A DNA stretch of 64,000 nt from Pseudotamlana haliotis (lineage in GTDB: Bacteria; Bacteroidota; Bacteroidia; Flavobacteriales; Flavobacteriaceae): contig NZ_WAAT01000022.1 of the NCBI RefSeq assembly GCF_008806375.1, forward strand, positions 186,001 through 250,000, given 5' to 3'. The notes beneath the pieces were generated by a model. That model was given only the letters and a program-made list of their open reading frames with translations. It ran no database searches and was not told where the DNA came from. Every line of letters begins with the position of its first letter. Positions within the stretch are counted from its first letter, which is position 1. Positions 35,859 through 45,806 of this stretch are shown here, piece by piece. Made by a program: the position numbers and the translations under genes.

Positions 35859-35886
35859 AACGTCTCAATGGTATTGAGGCGTTTTT
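35859..35886 (+). terminator. Rho-independent terminator after the DksA-like gene
   Basis: The stem AACGTCTCAAT / ATTGAGGCGTT has a three-base loop followed by a short T-run. It separates ileS and the DksA-like gene from lspA. Confidence 0.8.
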
Positions 35887-35919
35887 CATTTTTTATGCTT
35901 TGTTAGCTATTAATCAACC

Positions 35920-36546
35920 ATGTCTTTAAAAAAATCCATATTTATTATTATCATCATCTTATTGGTTGATCAAATCAGTAAGGTGTATGTGAAAACACAT
36001 TTCGCGCTATACGAGAGTGTTGACGTGTTTTCATGGTTTAAAATCTATTTTATAGAAAATGATGGCATGGCTTGGGGGACTAAAATTAGCGATTTCACCT
36101 CTTTAATTTCAGATCGTACGGCTAAAGTGGCTTTGACCTTATTTCGTGTTTTTGCAATATTTGGGATTGGGTATTGGTTGTATGATAGCACAAAAAAACA
36201 GAGCTCTAAAATTTTAATTCTAGCCATTGCTTGCATCTTTGCCGGCGCCTTAGGCAACATTATAGACTCGGTGTTTTATGGTGTGCTGTTTGAGGATAGT
36301 TATAATCAAGTGGCGGCTTTTTTACCAGAATCAGGTGGATATGAAGAAGTTTTGCATGGGCGTGTGGTTGATATGTTATACTTTCCTTTGATTTCTACAG
36401 ACTTGCCTCAATGGGTGCCAATTTATGGAGGAAAACGCTTCAACTTCTTTGAACCTGTTTTTAATATTGCCGATGTAGCCATAAGTACCGGTTTTGTTAT
36501 GCTCATTGTTTTTAATAAACAGGCCTTTTCTAGTAAAACAGCGTAA
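35920..36546 (+). CDS. lspA: Lipoprotein signal peptidase (signal peptidase II)
   Basis: An inner-membrane aspartyl protease that removes signal peptides from lipoproteins, including the many lipoproteins of this window. The 208-residue protein has four hydrophobic segments. Family motifs: DQISKVYVK in the first helix, FIENDGMAWG, the first catalytic Asp in GNIIDSVFYG and the second in FNIADVAISTG. It is a little longer than the usual 160 residues because of an extended periplasmic loop (VAAFLPESGGYEEVLHG), common in Bacteroidota. Confidence 0.95.
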   Translation: MSLKKSIFIIIIILLVDQISKVYVKTHFALYESVDVFSWFKIYFIENDGMAWGTKISDFTSLISDRTAKVALTLFRVFAIFGIGYWLYDSTKKQSSKILILAIACIFAGALGNIIDSVFYGVLFEDSYNQVAAFLPESGGYEEVLHGRVVDMLYFPLISTDLPQWVPIYGGKRFNFFEPVFNIADVAISTGFVMLIVFNKQAFSSKTA

Positions 36547-36613
36547 ATTTAATGGCTTTAGAGTTTTCTTGTGATAAGGTATTTCCTATATTTGGGAACC
36601 TAAAACCTTATGA

Positions 36614-38506
36614 ATGAAGCCTAACCACCTGCTACTAACCCTAATCTTAGTTTTTTATTTTCAGAATAGTTTTGCTCAAAATAGATTTGATGTTGTTTTT
36701 CCGAGAAATGACAAGGATAGAACTGAAAATTGTAAATCCTGTTTAGAGGCCTTCCGAAGCAAGCCTAAAGAAGTGAAATATGCCGTTAAGTTAGACGGAA
36801 ACAACCTTTATTTTGAAGTCAACGATAAAGATTGGTTTAATCAAGTGTTTGAAGGGGATACCGATGGCATTGCTGTAGATATCGTGACTAAAGATATTTA
36901 TGATTGTAGTCTAGATACTGTTGTTAATGAGCAAATTAGAGGTAGGCTCACAAAACCTTTGTATGGAGCAAGGTTACGAAATGGATTGAGGAAAAATGGG
37001 GAGAACAGCTACCGTGTGCATGTAGGGCGTGTTAATGATACCGAAATAAAAAAGCCAGTAGAATTTAATATTTTATTTTTAGGAAATAAGAACTTATGCC
37101 GCTACAATCTTATTTACGACTTGGAGTCTTATCCTTGGGGCTTGTTGGATATGGGTATGTATTTAGATACCTTAACCTATAGTACCAGACGTATTCAGTC
37201 AAAAGCCAAAGAAGGTTTTATTCTGAAAAACAAAACGCTGAAATTTAAAATTCCTTTTGAAAAAGATAAAGCAGAGTATTCTCAAGAAGATATGAAGCCG
37301 CTTTATGATTCGCTGCGATTAACCGATTATAATATTAAAACCATCAATATTAAAGCCTATGCATCTGTTGAAGGAAGTTTGGAGCGAAATATAGAATTAC
37401 AGCAGCAACGTGCCAATAGTATTGTAGCGGCTTTGCAAACCTTTCAGCAGCCTGCTATTGAAACTCAGGTGTCTTCTTCAGAAAACTGGGTGGAATTTTT
37501 AAATGATATTAAAGGTACCAAGTACGAAAGTTTATCTAAACTGAGTAAAGACCAAGTGAAAGGGAAGTTAGCTGGTGGTCTTAGTGCAGAAATGGAGCCT
37601 ATTTTAGAGCGCCATAGAAAGGCAGTTATAGAGATGGAGCTTGAACGGAAAGATAAATATAAAGTCATGCCGGAAGATGTATTACTCGAGAAATTTCATG
37701 CGGCTTTAAGTGCTGAAGATTTAGAAACAGCTATAGCTATTCAAAATTCCATTTTTTCTAAAATTAGGTCAGGTAGTCTTTCTTTTATGGCTTTGAGGAA
37801 AATGGAGATACCAAGACAGGCTGAATTTGCCACACTTATCAATAAGAACTTGGTGTTTTTATATACCATAGATGAGCGTCAGGGTTTAAATGTATATAAA
37901 AAATTACTTGAACTTGAAAAGTTGGTACCTGACAATGCTGAAGTGAAATATAATATTGTAGCCCTTAAAATTAAAATATGGCGTTATAAATGGCAGGAGG
38001 TTGATGAGGTCAAGCTGAAACAACAAATAAACGCTTTAAAAAATTATGGCATTGATGATCTGCTAATTACTCGTATGATGGTGAATTATCATATTACTAA
38101 AGCTGAAAACTACATGCGCAATCGCGATTATGACAATAAAGATAAATCGGTGGCCTTTATAAATGATCATTATAAAGAATTTACTTTTTCTGACTATGAT
38201 TATTTGAGCTTAGCACAGTTTTTTACTTATTATGCTAATTTAGATTATGCCGTAGCTTTATTAACTGAAAAGGCTAAAACCATTGATGTCGATGAAGATT
38301 TATTATACTATTATTTAAATTTAACGCTAGTAAATAAAGAACTAACTCAAGATCCGGATTATAGAACGGTTTTATTGAATGCTTTTAATATGAATCAAAC
38401 CCGTTTCTGTAAATTGTTTAACGCAGTCGCTGATGGCGGTGTGACTTTTCAGTTGTTAGATGATGCTTATTTAAGAACGACTTATTGTGAAAGTTGTACT
38501 GATTAA
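36614..38506 (+). CDS. Exported protein with OmpA-like segment, function unknown
   Basis: A 630-residue protein with signal peptide ending NSFAQ. I cannot place it in a named family. Its N-terminal part carries a CxxC (Cys40/Cys43) and a beta-rich region. Residues about 205-290 look OmpA-like in their core (INIKAYASVEGSLERNIELQQQRANSIVAAL), the pattern that binds peptidoglycan. The C-terminal half is helical and TPR-like (TAIAIQNSIFSKIRSGSLSF, YYANLDYAVALLTEKAK). The protein ends with another CxxC (CESCTD). A TATATTTG box lies at 36587-36594, 20 bases before ATG. Its last codons overlap by four bases the stop of the convergent folate gene. Confidence 0.7.
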   Translation: MKPNHLLLTLILVFYFQNSFAQNRFDVVFPRNDKDRTENCKSCLEAFRSKPKEVKYAVKLDGNNLYFEVNDKDWFNQVFEGDTDGIAVDIVTKDIYDCSLDTVVNEQIRGRLTKPLYGARLRNGLRKNGENSYRVHVGRVNDTEIKKPVEFNILFLGNKNLCRYNLIYDLESYPWGLLDMGMYLDTLTYSTRRIQSKAKEGFILKNKTLKFKIPFEKDKAEYSQEDMKPLYDSLRLTDYNIKTINIKAYASVEGSLERNIELQQQRANSIVAALQTFQQPAIETQVSSSENWVEFLNDIKGTKYESLSKLSKDQVKGKLAGGLSAEMEPILERHRKAVIEMELERKDKYKVMPEDVLLEKFHAALSAEDLETAIAIQNSIFSKIRSGSLSFMALRKMEIPRQAEFATLINKNLVFLYTIDERQGLNVYKKLLELEKLVPDNAEVKYNIVALKIKIWRYKWQEVDEVKLKQQINALKNYGIDDLLITRMMVNYHITKAENYMRNRDYDNKDKSVAFINDHYKEFTFSDYDYLSLAQFFTYYANLDYAVALLTEKAKTIDVDEDLLYYYLNLTLVNKELTQDPDYRTVLLNAFNMNQTRFCKLFNAVADGGVTFQLLDDAYLRTTYCESCTD

Positions 38507-39066
38507 AATTGGTACACTTTATTTGGTGTAACACAATAGTCTAGTTTAACATCGGTTTCAAAGGTTTCGATAGTCTCGGCTTCGGCTTCAAAAAAGGACA
38601 ATCCGATTTTGATAGTTTCGGGCCTGCATTGGGCTAGAAAGCGATCGTAAAAGCCTTTGCCGTAGCCTACTCGGTTACCCTGTAAGTCAAACGCTAAAAG
38701 CGGAATAAAAACCACATCAGTTTTACTGTTTTCAATAGGAATACCATCAACAGGTTCGGGAATATTGTAGCTGTTCTTTTTAATAACAGTATTGTCGGTT
38801 AGTAAAAAGCTGTGCATTTCTCCAGTTTTGAAATCACTTTTTGAAATGAGTATGTTTTTGTCCTTACCCGATAAAATATTCAGAATATAATCGGTGTTTA
38901 TTTCCTTTAGTTCAGCTATCGTTAAAAAAATGTGGTAGAAGCTGTGCTTCCAAATAGGAAGTTTTAAAAGTTGATTAGAAATAGCTAAGCTTAAGTCTTC
39001 AGCTTGATCTTCAGTCAAATTACGGCGAAGCGCTTTGTATGTTTTTCTTAGTACTGATTTGTCCAT
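38503..39066 (-). CDS. 5-formyltetrahydrofolate cyclo-ligase
   Basis: Converts 5-formyl-THF to 5,10-methenyl-THF with ATP, returning a storage folate to one-carbon metabolism. The 187-residue protein starts with a Lys/Arg-rich helix (RKTYKALRRNLTEDQ) and contains the hallmark GYGKGFYDRFLAQC and the FIPLLAFD segment. Length is normal. It begins two bases after the stop of the preceding M14-like gene on the same strand, so it belongs to that operon, and its stop overlaps the end of the upstream convergent gene. Confidence 0.93.
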   Translation of the reverse strand: MDKSVLRKTYKALRRNLTEDQAEDLSLAISNQLLKLPIWKHSFYHIFLTIAELKEINTDYILNILSGKDKNILISKSDFKTGEMHSFLLTDNTVIKKNSYNIPEPVDGIPIENSKTDVVFIPLLAFDLQGNRVGYGKGFYDRFLAQCRPETIKIGLSFFEAEAETIETFETDVKLDYCVTPNKVYQF

Positions 39067-39068
39067 AC

Positions 39069-40052
39069 TTAAATCAATACCCGTTTAATTTTTTTTGAAA
39101 TATGAAATAAAGCATCGCCTTGGTAAACAATAGGCGCTTCATTAACATTTATAATGTATCCTGAATTGGGGGCTTTTACTGAGTAATCAAACTTGCCGTA
39201 AGGGTCGGTTATATGTCCCAGAATGTCACCTTTTAAAACATAGGCACCAATACGGATGGTTTCTTTAAACATGCCCGAGTATTTAGCACGCAACCATTTG
39301 CTATCATCTATAAACACGCAATCCTGCCTTGGTTTGGTAGATTTAACTGTGCTGCTGAGCATGCCTAAATGTTTTAGAATGCGTTTACAGCCATTTACAC
39401 CAGAATTGGTCACGGCATCATCAATATGAAACGACTTACCGCCTTCAAAAAGTAGAATAGGTTTTCCTAATTTCGAACAGGTGGCTCTAAAAGATTTTGA
39501 TAAGTTTTTAGAATATAAAACAAAGGGTGCCCCAAATACTTTGGCTAGTGCAATAAGTTCTTCGTTAGATTTTTCAAAACGAAGTTGGGGTGCATTAAAG
39601 CGTCCTGAACCCCCAGTGTGAAAATCAATGATGAAATCAACATTCGGGATCACATCATTGATTAGTTTATAGGCGACTCTTCCTGCAAGAGAACCTGTTG
39701 GGCTTCCTGGGAACACGCGGTTTAAATCACGGCCGTCAGGGAACTCTCTTTTTAAATTGATAAACCCAAAAATATTAATAACCGGCATACAAATCACCGT
39801 GCCTGCTTTGGGTTTATTAATACCTTTTGCAATGAGTTGTCTCACAATTTCTACACCATTAACTTCATCACCGTGAATGCCTGCAGTAAAGAGAACGGTA
39901 GGGCCTGGTTTTTTGGCACGTTCAATAATGATGGGCACGTTTACCGGTGTTGAAGAGTGTAAATTGGCGACGTTAAAATTAACCTCTTTGCCTTCTCCGG
40001 GTTTTATGGTCACCCCAAGAATATGTAAATCGCCGTTATTTATGGTTGTCAT
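39069..40052 (-). CDS. Succinylglutamate desuccinylase/aspartoacylase-like (M14) zinc peptidase
   Basis: A 327-residue zinc hydrolase of the AstE/AspA branch of M14. Zinc ligands are in GIHGDEVNGVE (His59 and Glu62) and in IDFHTGG (His); the catalytic Glu is probably that of LLFEGGKS. It ends in a beta-rich lipoyl-like tail (GAYVLKGDILGHI, IVYQGDALFHI). It overlaps rimK by one base (ATGA-type junction), following RimK and a retropepsin-like gene. In that context it probably trims or removes a glutamate or acyl group from the RimK product and does not serve arginine catabolism (inferred). Confidence 0.88.
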   Translation of the reverse strand: MTTINNGDLHILGVTIKPGEGKEVNFNVANLHSSTPVNVPIIIERAKKPGPTVLFTAGIHGDEVNGVEIVRQLIAKGINKPKAGTVICMPVINIFGFINLKREFPDGRDLNRVFPGSPTGSLAGRVAYKLINDVIPNVDFIIDFHTGGSGRFNAPQLRFEKSNEELIALAKVFGAPFVLYSKNLSKSFRATCSKLGKPILLFEGGKSFHIDDAVTNSGVNGCKRILKHLGMLSSTVKSTKPRQDCVFIDDSKWLRAKYSGMFKETIRIGAYVLKGDILGHITDPYGKFDYSVKAPNSGYIINVNEAPIVYQGDALFHISKKIKRVLI

Positions 40053-40927
40053 TATCGTTTGTTTTTTTCAATAAAAGTGATAATGGATTTTGCAATGTTT
40101 CTACCTGTAGCCTTTTCAATACCTTCTAATCCTGGTGTTGAGTTGACCTCTAATAATAAAGGTCCTCTAGACGACTGTAACATATCTACGCCGCAAACAG
40201 GAAGTTTTAAAGCGGCAGCTGCACTCATGGCTAGTTTAAGCTCATCGTGACTCAGTTTTATGATATTTGCCGATCCGCCACGGTGTAAGTTAGAACGGAA
40301 TTCACCTTCTTTACCTTGACGTTTCATCGCGCCAACCACTTGGCCGTCTACAACTAATGCACGTAAATCGGCACCGCCTGCTTCTTTGATAAATTCTTGA
40401 ACAATCACACGGGCTTGAAGGCCATTAAAAGCTTCAAGAACCGACTCGGCTGCACTTTTTGTTTCAGCCAAAACCACACCTAAACCTTGGGTGCCTTCTA
40501 ATAATTTAATGATGACTGGGGTGCCTCCAACGTGTTCAATAACTTCTTCAACATCTCTAGAATAGTTGGTGAAAACGGTTTTAGGCATACCAATTCCTGC
40601 TTTGCTTAAGCGCTGTAAGCTGCGCAGCTTGTCACGAGAACGTTGTATAGCATCAGAAGTGACAATGGTGAAAACACCCATCATTTCAAATTGTCTCACC
40701 ACGGCACAACCGTAGAAAGTTACCGAAGATCCAATTCTAGGGATGATAGCATCAACGTAATCTAGGTAGCGATCTTTATAGTAGATGGTAGGTTTTTCCT
40801 TCTCAATAATGATATCACATTTAAGAGGATCGATGATTTCCATTTTGTGTCCCCTTTTTGTGCCTTCTTCAATGAGGCGGTCAGTGGAGTATAACTGTGA
40901 GTTTCTTGATAGAACGACTATATTCAT
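40052..40927 (-). CDS. rimK: RimK-family alpha-L-glutamate ligase (ATP-grasp)
   Basis: An ATP-grasp enzyme that in E. coli adds glutamates to the C-terminus of ribosomal protein S6. The 291-residue protein keeps close similarity throughout: [83 protein letters not shown] and the Mg-binding [19 protein letters not shown]. Whether S6 is the target here is not certain, since this S6 is not in the window. It lies between a retropepsin-like gene (one base away) and an M14-peptidase-like gene (one-base overlap), forming one unit. Confidence 0.93.
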   Translation of the reverse strand: MNIVVLSRNSQLYSTDRLIEEGTKRGHKMEIIDPLKCDIIIEKEKPTIYYKDRYLDYVDAIIPRIGSSVTFYGCAVVRQFEMMGVFTIVTSDAIQRSRDKLRSLQRLSKAGIGMPKTVFTNYSRDVEEVIEHVGGTPVIIKLLEGTQGLGVVLAETKSAAESVLEAFNGLQARVIVQEFIKEAGGADLRALVVDGQVVGAMKRQGKEGEFRSNLHRGGSANIIKLSHDELKLAMSAAAALKLPVCGVDMLQSSRGPLLLEVNSTPGLEGIEKATGRNIAKSIITFIEKNKR

Positions 40928-40928
40928 G

Positions 40929-41348
40929 TTATTTTTTTAAGAAAGAAACGTTTAGTAGATCGACATCTACAATAAATTTTTGTTTTAAGAACTGTCTGCC
41001 AATAAGTACAGGGAACTTCATATCGTGTCGTGTGCTTAAAGTTAAGTTAATCTTATAGATTTTGCCAAAAAATATGACATCAGATTTTATTTTATAACGG
41101 TTTTCTTTAAAACCATTGCTGCTTTTAACATCGGTGAGCCAAAACGTGTCGAAAACTATCTCTGTTTTACCAAAGTTTTTGTGGGTGCTGCTGTTAAAAA
41201 TACATCTTAAACTACCGTTTTCTTCAATGATTTTAGAACAATGGATGGTAGATGTGTAAGCTCCGGTATCCATTTTTACATCAATATTGAAGAGTCCTAA
41301 ATTAGGAAAGTCAACAATGTCTGTACGTCCAATGGTTTTTTTGCTCAT
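40929..41348 (-). CDS. RimB-like retropepsin-family protein ("ATP-dependent zinc protease")
   Basis: About 139 residues from ATG 41348 ([14 protein letters not shown]); an open TTG start at 41396 adds 16 residues with no family likeness. The aspartic protease motif is [13 protein letters not shown], with Asp-Thr-Gly as in retroviral proteases, and the strand [16 protein letters not shown] typical of this group. It is annotated in databases as ATP-dependent zinc protease, but the motif is of aspartic type, and the protein resembles the RimB partner of RimK in gammaproteobacteria. First gene of the RimK unit; a TATCTTTG box (41394-41401 on the minus strand) may be its promoter. Confidence 0.85.
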   Translation of the reverse strand: MSKKTIGRTDIVDFPNLGLFNIDVKMDTGAYTSTIHCSKIIEENGSLRCIFNSSTHKNFGKTEIVFDTFWLTDVKSSNGFKENRYKIKSDVIFFGKIYKINLTLSTRHDMKFPVLIGRQFLKQKFIVDVDLLNVSFLKK

Positions 41349-41479
41349 TTTAATTTTTTTTAAAAGTGGCGCAATGTAGTTAAATAGTTTACTCAAAGAT
41401 AAATAACCTCTTTTTATTTCTACGATTTATAAGGAGGCCATTTTTCGGTAAAAAATTAAAAAGAATTACCTTTACAATA

Positions 41480-43273
41480 ATGGATATCCCAAATATAGAC
41501 ATACAATTAAAAACGCTTCCAAATCAGCCTGGGGTTTATCAATACTACGATAAAGAGGGCAAAATTATTTATGTTGGGAAAGCGAAAAATTTAAAGAAAA
41601 GAGTCAGTTCTTATTTTAATAAAACCCATGATAGTGGTAAAACCCGGGTGTTGGTGAGCAAGATTGTAGATATCAAGCATATTGTGGTTGACACCGAAAC
41701 GGATGCACTTTTATTAGAAAACAATTTAATTAAAAAATACCAACCACGTTATAACGTATTGCTTAAGGACGATAAATCGTATCCGTGGATTTGTATTAAA
41801 AATGAACGTTTCCCGCGCGTGTTTTCTACACGGCGTGTTATTAAAGATGGTAGTGAGTATTTTGGGCCTTATACCAGTGGAAAAACAGTTTACACTTTAT
41901 TAGATTTAATAAAAGGACTTTATAGTTTACGAACTTGTAATTACAATTTATCTGAAGAGAAGGTAGATGCTGGAAAATATAAAGTGTGCTTAGAATACCA
42001 TTTAGGAAATTGTAAAGGCCCTTGTGAAGGTTTGGAAACTGAATTGGAGTACAACGAAAACATTAAGGCGATTCGTGAACTTTTGAAAGGGAATTTTAAA
42101 GATTCATTACAGCAATTTAAGCATCAAATGAAGCAATTTGCTGAAAACTTACAGTTTGAAGAAGCACAAAAAATTAAAGAAAAGGTTGAGGTTTTACAGA
42201 ATTATCAATCAAAATCTACCATTGTTAATCCGAGAATTAGCAATGTAGATGTGTTCTCTATTATGAGTGATGAAAGCTATGGCTACATCAATTTTTTGCA
42301 AATTTCCTACGGGTCTATTATTCGTTCGCATACCTTAGAAATAAAAAAGAAACTAGAAGAAAGCGATCAAGAGCTTTTAGAACTTGCTATTACAGAAATA
42401 CGACAACGATTCAATTCTAATTCCAAAGAAATTTACGTACCTTTTAGTGTGAATTTGGGTGAAGCTATTAAAGTGACGGTGCCTAAATTGGGCGATAAAA
42501 AACACATTTTAGATTTGTCTTTACGAAACGCGAAGTATTATCGTATGGAGCGTTTTAAGCAGATAAAAATTGTTGACCCCGACAGGCATGCCAATCGTAT
42601 TATGGCGCAAATGAAAATAGATTTAAGGTTATCGGAAGAACCACGACATATAGAGTGTTTTGATAACTCGAATATTCAAGGAACAAACCCAGTGGCTGCT
42701 TGTGTGGTTTTTAAAGACGGAAAACCTAGTAAGAAAGATTACCGTCATTTTAATATTAAAACCGTTGTAGGGCCTGATGATTTTGCTTCGATGGAAGAAG
42801 TCGTATACAGACGTTACAAGCGTTTGGTTCAAGAAGAACAACCGCTACCACAACTTATAATTATTGACGGGGGAAAAGGACAGTTGTCTTCAGCGTTAAA
42901 AAGTTTAGACGATTTGGGACTACGAAATGAAATTGCTATTATAGGAATCGCAAAACGCTTGGAAGAGTTGTTTTATCCAGATGACCCGATTCCGTTATAT
43001 TTGGATAAAAAAAGTGAAACCTTAAAAGTGATTCAGTTTTTAAGAAATGAGGCCCATCGTTTTGGTATTGAGCATCACCGTAACCGGCGTAGTAAAGGCG
43101 CGTTGAATACCGAATTAGAATCCATTGAAGGCATTGGTGAAAAAACCATTGTGGAACTTTTAAAACATTTTAAGTCGGTTAGACGTATATCAAATGCCGA
43201 GCGCAAAGATCTGGAAGCTGTGGTTGGTGTGTCGAAAGCGTCAAAAATATATAATCATTACCATCAAAAATAG
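41480..43273 (+). CDS. uvrC: Excinuclease ABC subunit C
   Basis: Makes both incisions in nucleotide-excision repair with UvrB. The 597-residue protein has the full order: GIY-YIG nuclease (GVYQYYDKEGKIIYVGKAKNLKKRV), a Cys-rich YKVCLEYHLGNCKGPCEG linker, the UVR coiled coil (QFEEAQKIKEKVEVLQNY region), the RNase H-like second nuclease (ECFDNSNIQGTNPVAACVVF, with LIIIDGGKGQLSSAL) and C-terminal helix-hairpin-helix (ELESIEGIGEKTIVELLKHF). It diverges from the rimB-like gene and has a TACCTTTA box just upstream. Confidence 0.97.
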   Translation: MDIPNIDIQLKTLPNQPGVYQYYDKEGKIIYVGKAKNLKKRVSSYFNKTHDSGKTRVLVSKIVDIKHIVVDTETDALLLENNLIKKYQPRYNVLLKDDKSYPWICIKNERFPRVFSTRRVIKDGSEYFGPYTSGKTVYTLLDLIKGLYSLRTCNYNLSEEKVDAGKYKVCLEYHLGNCKGPCEGLETELEYNENIKAIRELLKGNFKDSLQQFKHQMKQFAENLQFEEAQKIKEKVEVLQNYQSKSTIVNPRISNVDVFSIMSDESYGYINFLQISYGSIIRSHTLEIKKKLEESDQELLELAITEIRQRFNSNSKEIYVPFSVNLGEAIKVTVPKLGDKKHILDLSLRNAKYYRMERFKQIKIVDPDRHANRIMAQMKIDLRLSEEPRHIECFDNSNIQGTNPVAACVVFKDGKPSKKDYRHFNIKTVVGPDDFASMEEVVYRRYKRLVQEEQPLPQLIIIDGGKGQLSSALKSLDDLGLRNEIAIIGIAKRLEELFYPDDPIPLYLDKKSETLKVIQFLRNEAHRFGIEHHRNRRSKGALNTELESIEGIGEKTIVELLKHFKSVRRISNAERKDLEAVVGVSKASKIYNHYHQK

Positions 43274-43300
43274 TATGAATATCATAACCTAAATTAAGAA

Positions 43301-45541
43301 TTGATTCAAAAATTACTCATAGCTCTTGTTTTTGTTTCCGCTTTATTTTCCGCGGAAGCGCAAACTAATGCACAAGATGTAAAACCTAAAGTTGGTTTGG
43401 TGCTTAGTGGTGGTGGGGCTAAAGGTTTAGCGCATATTGGGGTGCTAAAAGTGATTGATAGTTTAGGGGTTGAAGTGGATTATGTGGCAGGTACCAGTAT
43501 GGGGGCTATTGTTGGAGGATTATATGCTTCGGGCTACTCTGGGAAACAACTAGATTCTTTGTTTAAGATTATAAATTTTGACGACCTTTTAAGTGATGAG
43601 CTACCAAGAACCTCAAAAACTTTTACCGAGCGTGATAATGCAGAGAAGTATGCGGTAAAACTGCCTTTTAATAAGTTTTCGGTAAAATTACCATCGGCGC
43701 TTTCTAAAGGTCATAATACTTATAACTTGTTTTCAGATTTATTGCTTCACGTGGGTGATGTTGATGATTTTAGTAAGCTTCCTGTTCCGTTTTTTTGCAT
43801 GGCTACCAATATTGAAAATGGCCGTCAGGTGATTCTCGATAAAGGTAATTTAGTACAATCTATTATGGCTAGTGGGGCTCTACCGTCGTTATATCAGCCT
43901 GTTATTATTAATGAAGCGGTTCTTGTAGATGGTGGTGTGGTCAATAATTATCCGGTAGATGAACTTCGTGATTTAGGTGTGGATGTAGTGATTGGTGTTG
44001 ATGTACAAGATGGTCTAGCAAATCGGGAGCAATTAACTTCAGCCCCTGATGTTTTGTTTCAAATCAATAATTTTCGAACTATTGAGGATATGCGCCTAAA
44101 AGTTCGGAAAACAGATATTTATATCAAGCCCGATATTATGGAGTTTAGTGTGATTTCTTTTGATGAAGGGCAGCAGATTATTGACGCAGGATATGAATCG
44201 GCTTTAACAAAAGTGAAGGTACTTAAAAAATTACCAAAGCATGAACCCGATGGGGTTAAAAAACCATTGAAACTTGAACCGATGGATAGTGTTACTATTA
44301 ATAAAATCAGGATAATAGGCAGTGAAAATTACACGAGAGCGTATATTTTGGGTAAGTTGAAATTAAAGGAGAAAGAAAAAATTAGTTATAAGGATTTTAA
44401 TGATGGGGTTAATAACTTAGTGGCAACTGATAATTTTGATGCTTTCGAATATCAGTTGAAAAAATCTAAAGATACCCTAGGTTATGATTTGATTACTCGT
44501 GTCAATGAATCTCCGGTGAATACTTATTTAAAATTTGGAGTGCATTATGACGACTTGTATAAAACCGGGGTGTTACTCAACTTGACTAAAAAGCGCATGC
44601 TTTTTAAGAATGACGAGATGTCATTTGATTTAATATTGGGTGATAACGTGCGTTATGATTTTGAGTATTTAATCGATAAAGGGTTTTATTGGAGTATCGG
44701 CTTGCGTTCTAGGTATGATCAATTTGAGCAAAAAGTAGGGGCAGGAATAGTGCTTGAAGAAGAAAGCTTGAGAAGTAGCAGCGGGTTGAATAAAATTGAT
44801 GTGAAATTACGGGATTTAACCAATCAGTTTTATGTGCAAACTCTATTTAAAAGAGATTTTGCGTTTAGCATGGGTGTGGAGCATAAACATTTAGAAATAG
44901 ATACTGAGAATTTAACCGGAATAGATAATGATGTGTATTCCTTTGAAAGCACGAACTATTTAGGTTTGGTTGGAGGCTTGAAAATGGATAAGTACGACGA
45001 TTTTTATTTTCCGAGTAAAGGCGTGTATTTTGATGGGCAATTAAATATTTATCTTTATTCATCAAGTCAGGGAAGTGATTTTGAAAACTATTCCATTGCC
45101 AAAGCTAATATGGGTTATGCTTCAAAAATCACTGATAAATTAGCCTTTAACTTTCAAACTAGTGGGGGTTTTAAATTTGGTGATAAATCTGACCCTGCTT
45201 TAGATTTTGCTTTGGGCGGTTTTGGTAATCATTTCATTAATAATTTTGTGCCCTTTTTAGGTTACGATTTTGTGTCCCTAACAGGAAATAGTTACGTGAA
45301 GTCGTTCTTGTCTTTAGATTATGAGATTTTTAAAAAACAACATATTCTAGTAGAAGGCAACTGGGCTAATATTGAAGATGATATTTTTGATTCTGGAGAA
45401 TGGTTTACGCTACCAAGTTATACCGGGTATAGCTTGGGGTATGGGATGGAAACTTTTGTGGGGCCTATTCAACTTAAATATACTTACTCGCCAGAATTAG
45501 GAGAAAGTATCTGGTTTTTTAATGTTGGTTTTTGGTTTTAG
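43301..45541 (+). CDS. Patatin-like phospholipase fused to an outer-membrane barrel (PlpD-like)
   Basis: A 746-residue protein, TTG start. A signal peptide ending AEAQ is followed by a patatin domain (residues about 27-290) with the oxyanion glycines SGGGAKG, the Ser nucleophile in GTSMGAIVGG and the catalytic Asp in DGGVVNNYP. A POTRA-like module follows (INKIRIIGSENYTRAYILGKLKL), then a 16-strand BamA/FhaC-type barrel, ending in FNVGFWF with a terminal Phe. It is a type Vd-like autotransporter or OM lipase common in Bacteroidota. It would cleave lipids outside the cell or release the enzyme; the substrate is unknown. A terminator follows. Confidence 0.9.
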   Translation: MIQKLLIALVFVSALFSAEAQTNAQDVKPKVGLVLSGGGAKGLAHIGVLKVIDSLGVEVDYVAGTSMGAIVGGLYASGYSGKQLDSLFKIINFDDLLSDELPRTSKTFTERDNAEKYAVKLPFNKFSVKLPSALSKGHNTYNLFSDLLLHVGDVDDFSKLPVPFFCMATNIENGRQVILDKGNLVQSIMASGALPSLYQPVIINEAVLVDGGVVNNYPVDELRDLGVDVVIGVDVQDGLANREQLTSAPDVLFQINNFRTIEDMRLKVRKTDIYIKPDIMEFSVISFDEGQQIIDAGYESALTKVKVLKKLPKHEPDGVKKPLKLEPMDSVTINKIRIIGSENYTRAYILGKLKLKEKEKISYKDFNDGVNNLVATDNFDAFEYQLKKSKDTLGYDLITRVNESPVNTYLKFGVHYDDLYKTGVLLNLTKKRMLFKNDEMSFDLILGDNVRYDFEYLIDKGFYWSIGLRSRYDQFEQKVGAGIVLEEESLRSSSGLNKIDVKLRDLTNQFYVQTLFKRDFAFSMGVEHKHLEIDTENLTGIDNDVYSFESTNYLGLVGGLKMDKYDDFYFPSKGVYFDGQLNIYLYSSSQGSDFENYSIAKANMGYASKITDKLAFNFQTSGGFKFGDKSDPALDFALGGFGNHFINNFVPFLGYDFVSLTGNSYVKSFLSLDYEIFKKQHILVEGNWANIEDDIFDSGEWFTLPSYTGYSLGYGMETFVGPIQLKYTYSPELGESIWFFNVGFWF

Positions 45542-45571
45542 TATGGCATGTGCGCTTGAATTTTTGTTGAT

Positions 45572-45608
45572 AGATCTATGGTAATTATATCCAATAGGTC
45601 TTTTTTTA
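45572..45608 (+). terminator. Rho-independent terminator after the patatin-barrel gene
   Basis: The stem AGATCTATGG / CCAATAGGTCT has one bulged A and one G-T pair, a nine-base loop and seven T after it. Confidence 0.7.
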
Positions 45609-45806
45609 TGGCAATAAATTGAATACATTTATTTTCTTTAGTTGAAAAATTCTAGAAGTTTCATTTTAGCGTATAATTGGTGTTAGATGAGCGCTTCTAT
45701 AGCTATAGAAAATTTTAAAGTTTGTTTTTCGGAATGGAAATTGTAATGTTCTGTAAAGCAATAAATAGAATGTCAATAAGTTCTATTGTAAACGACCCAT
45801 TGAACC

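Noticed and set aside
40929-41396. Start of the retropepsin-like gene at TTG 41396
   Set aside because: The extra 16 residues have no family likeness and the TTG lies in a probable -7 box; ATG 41348 gives the normal family start.
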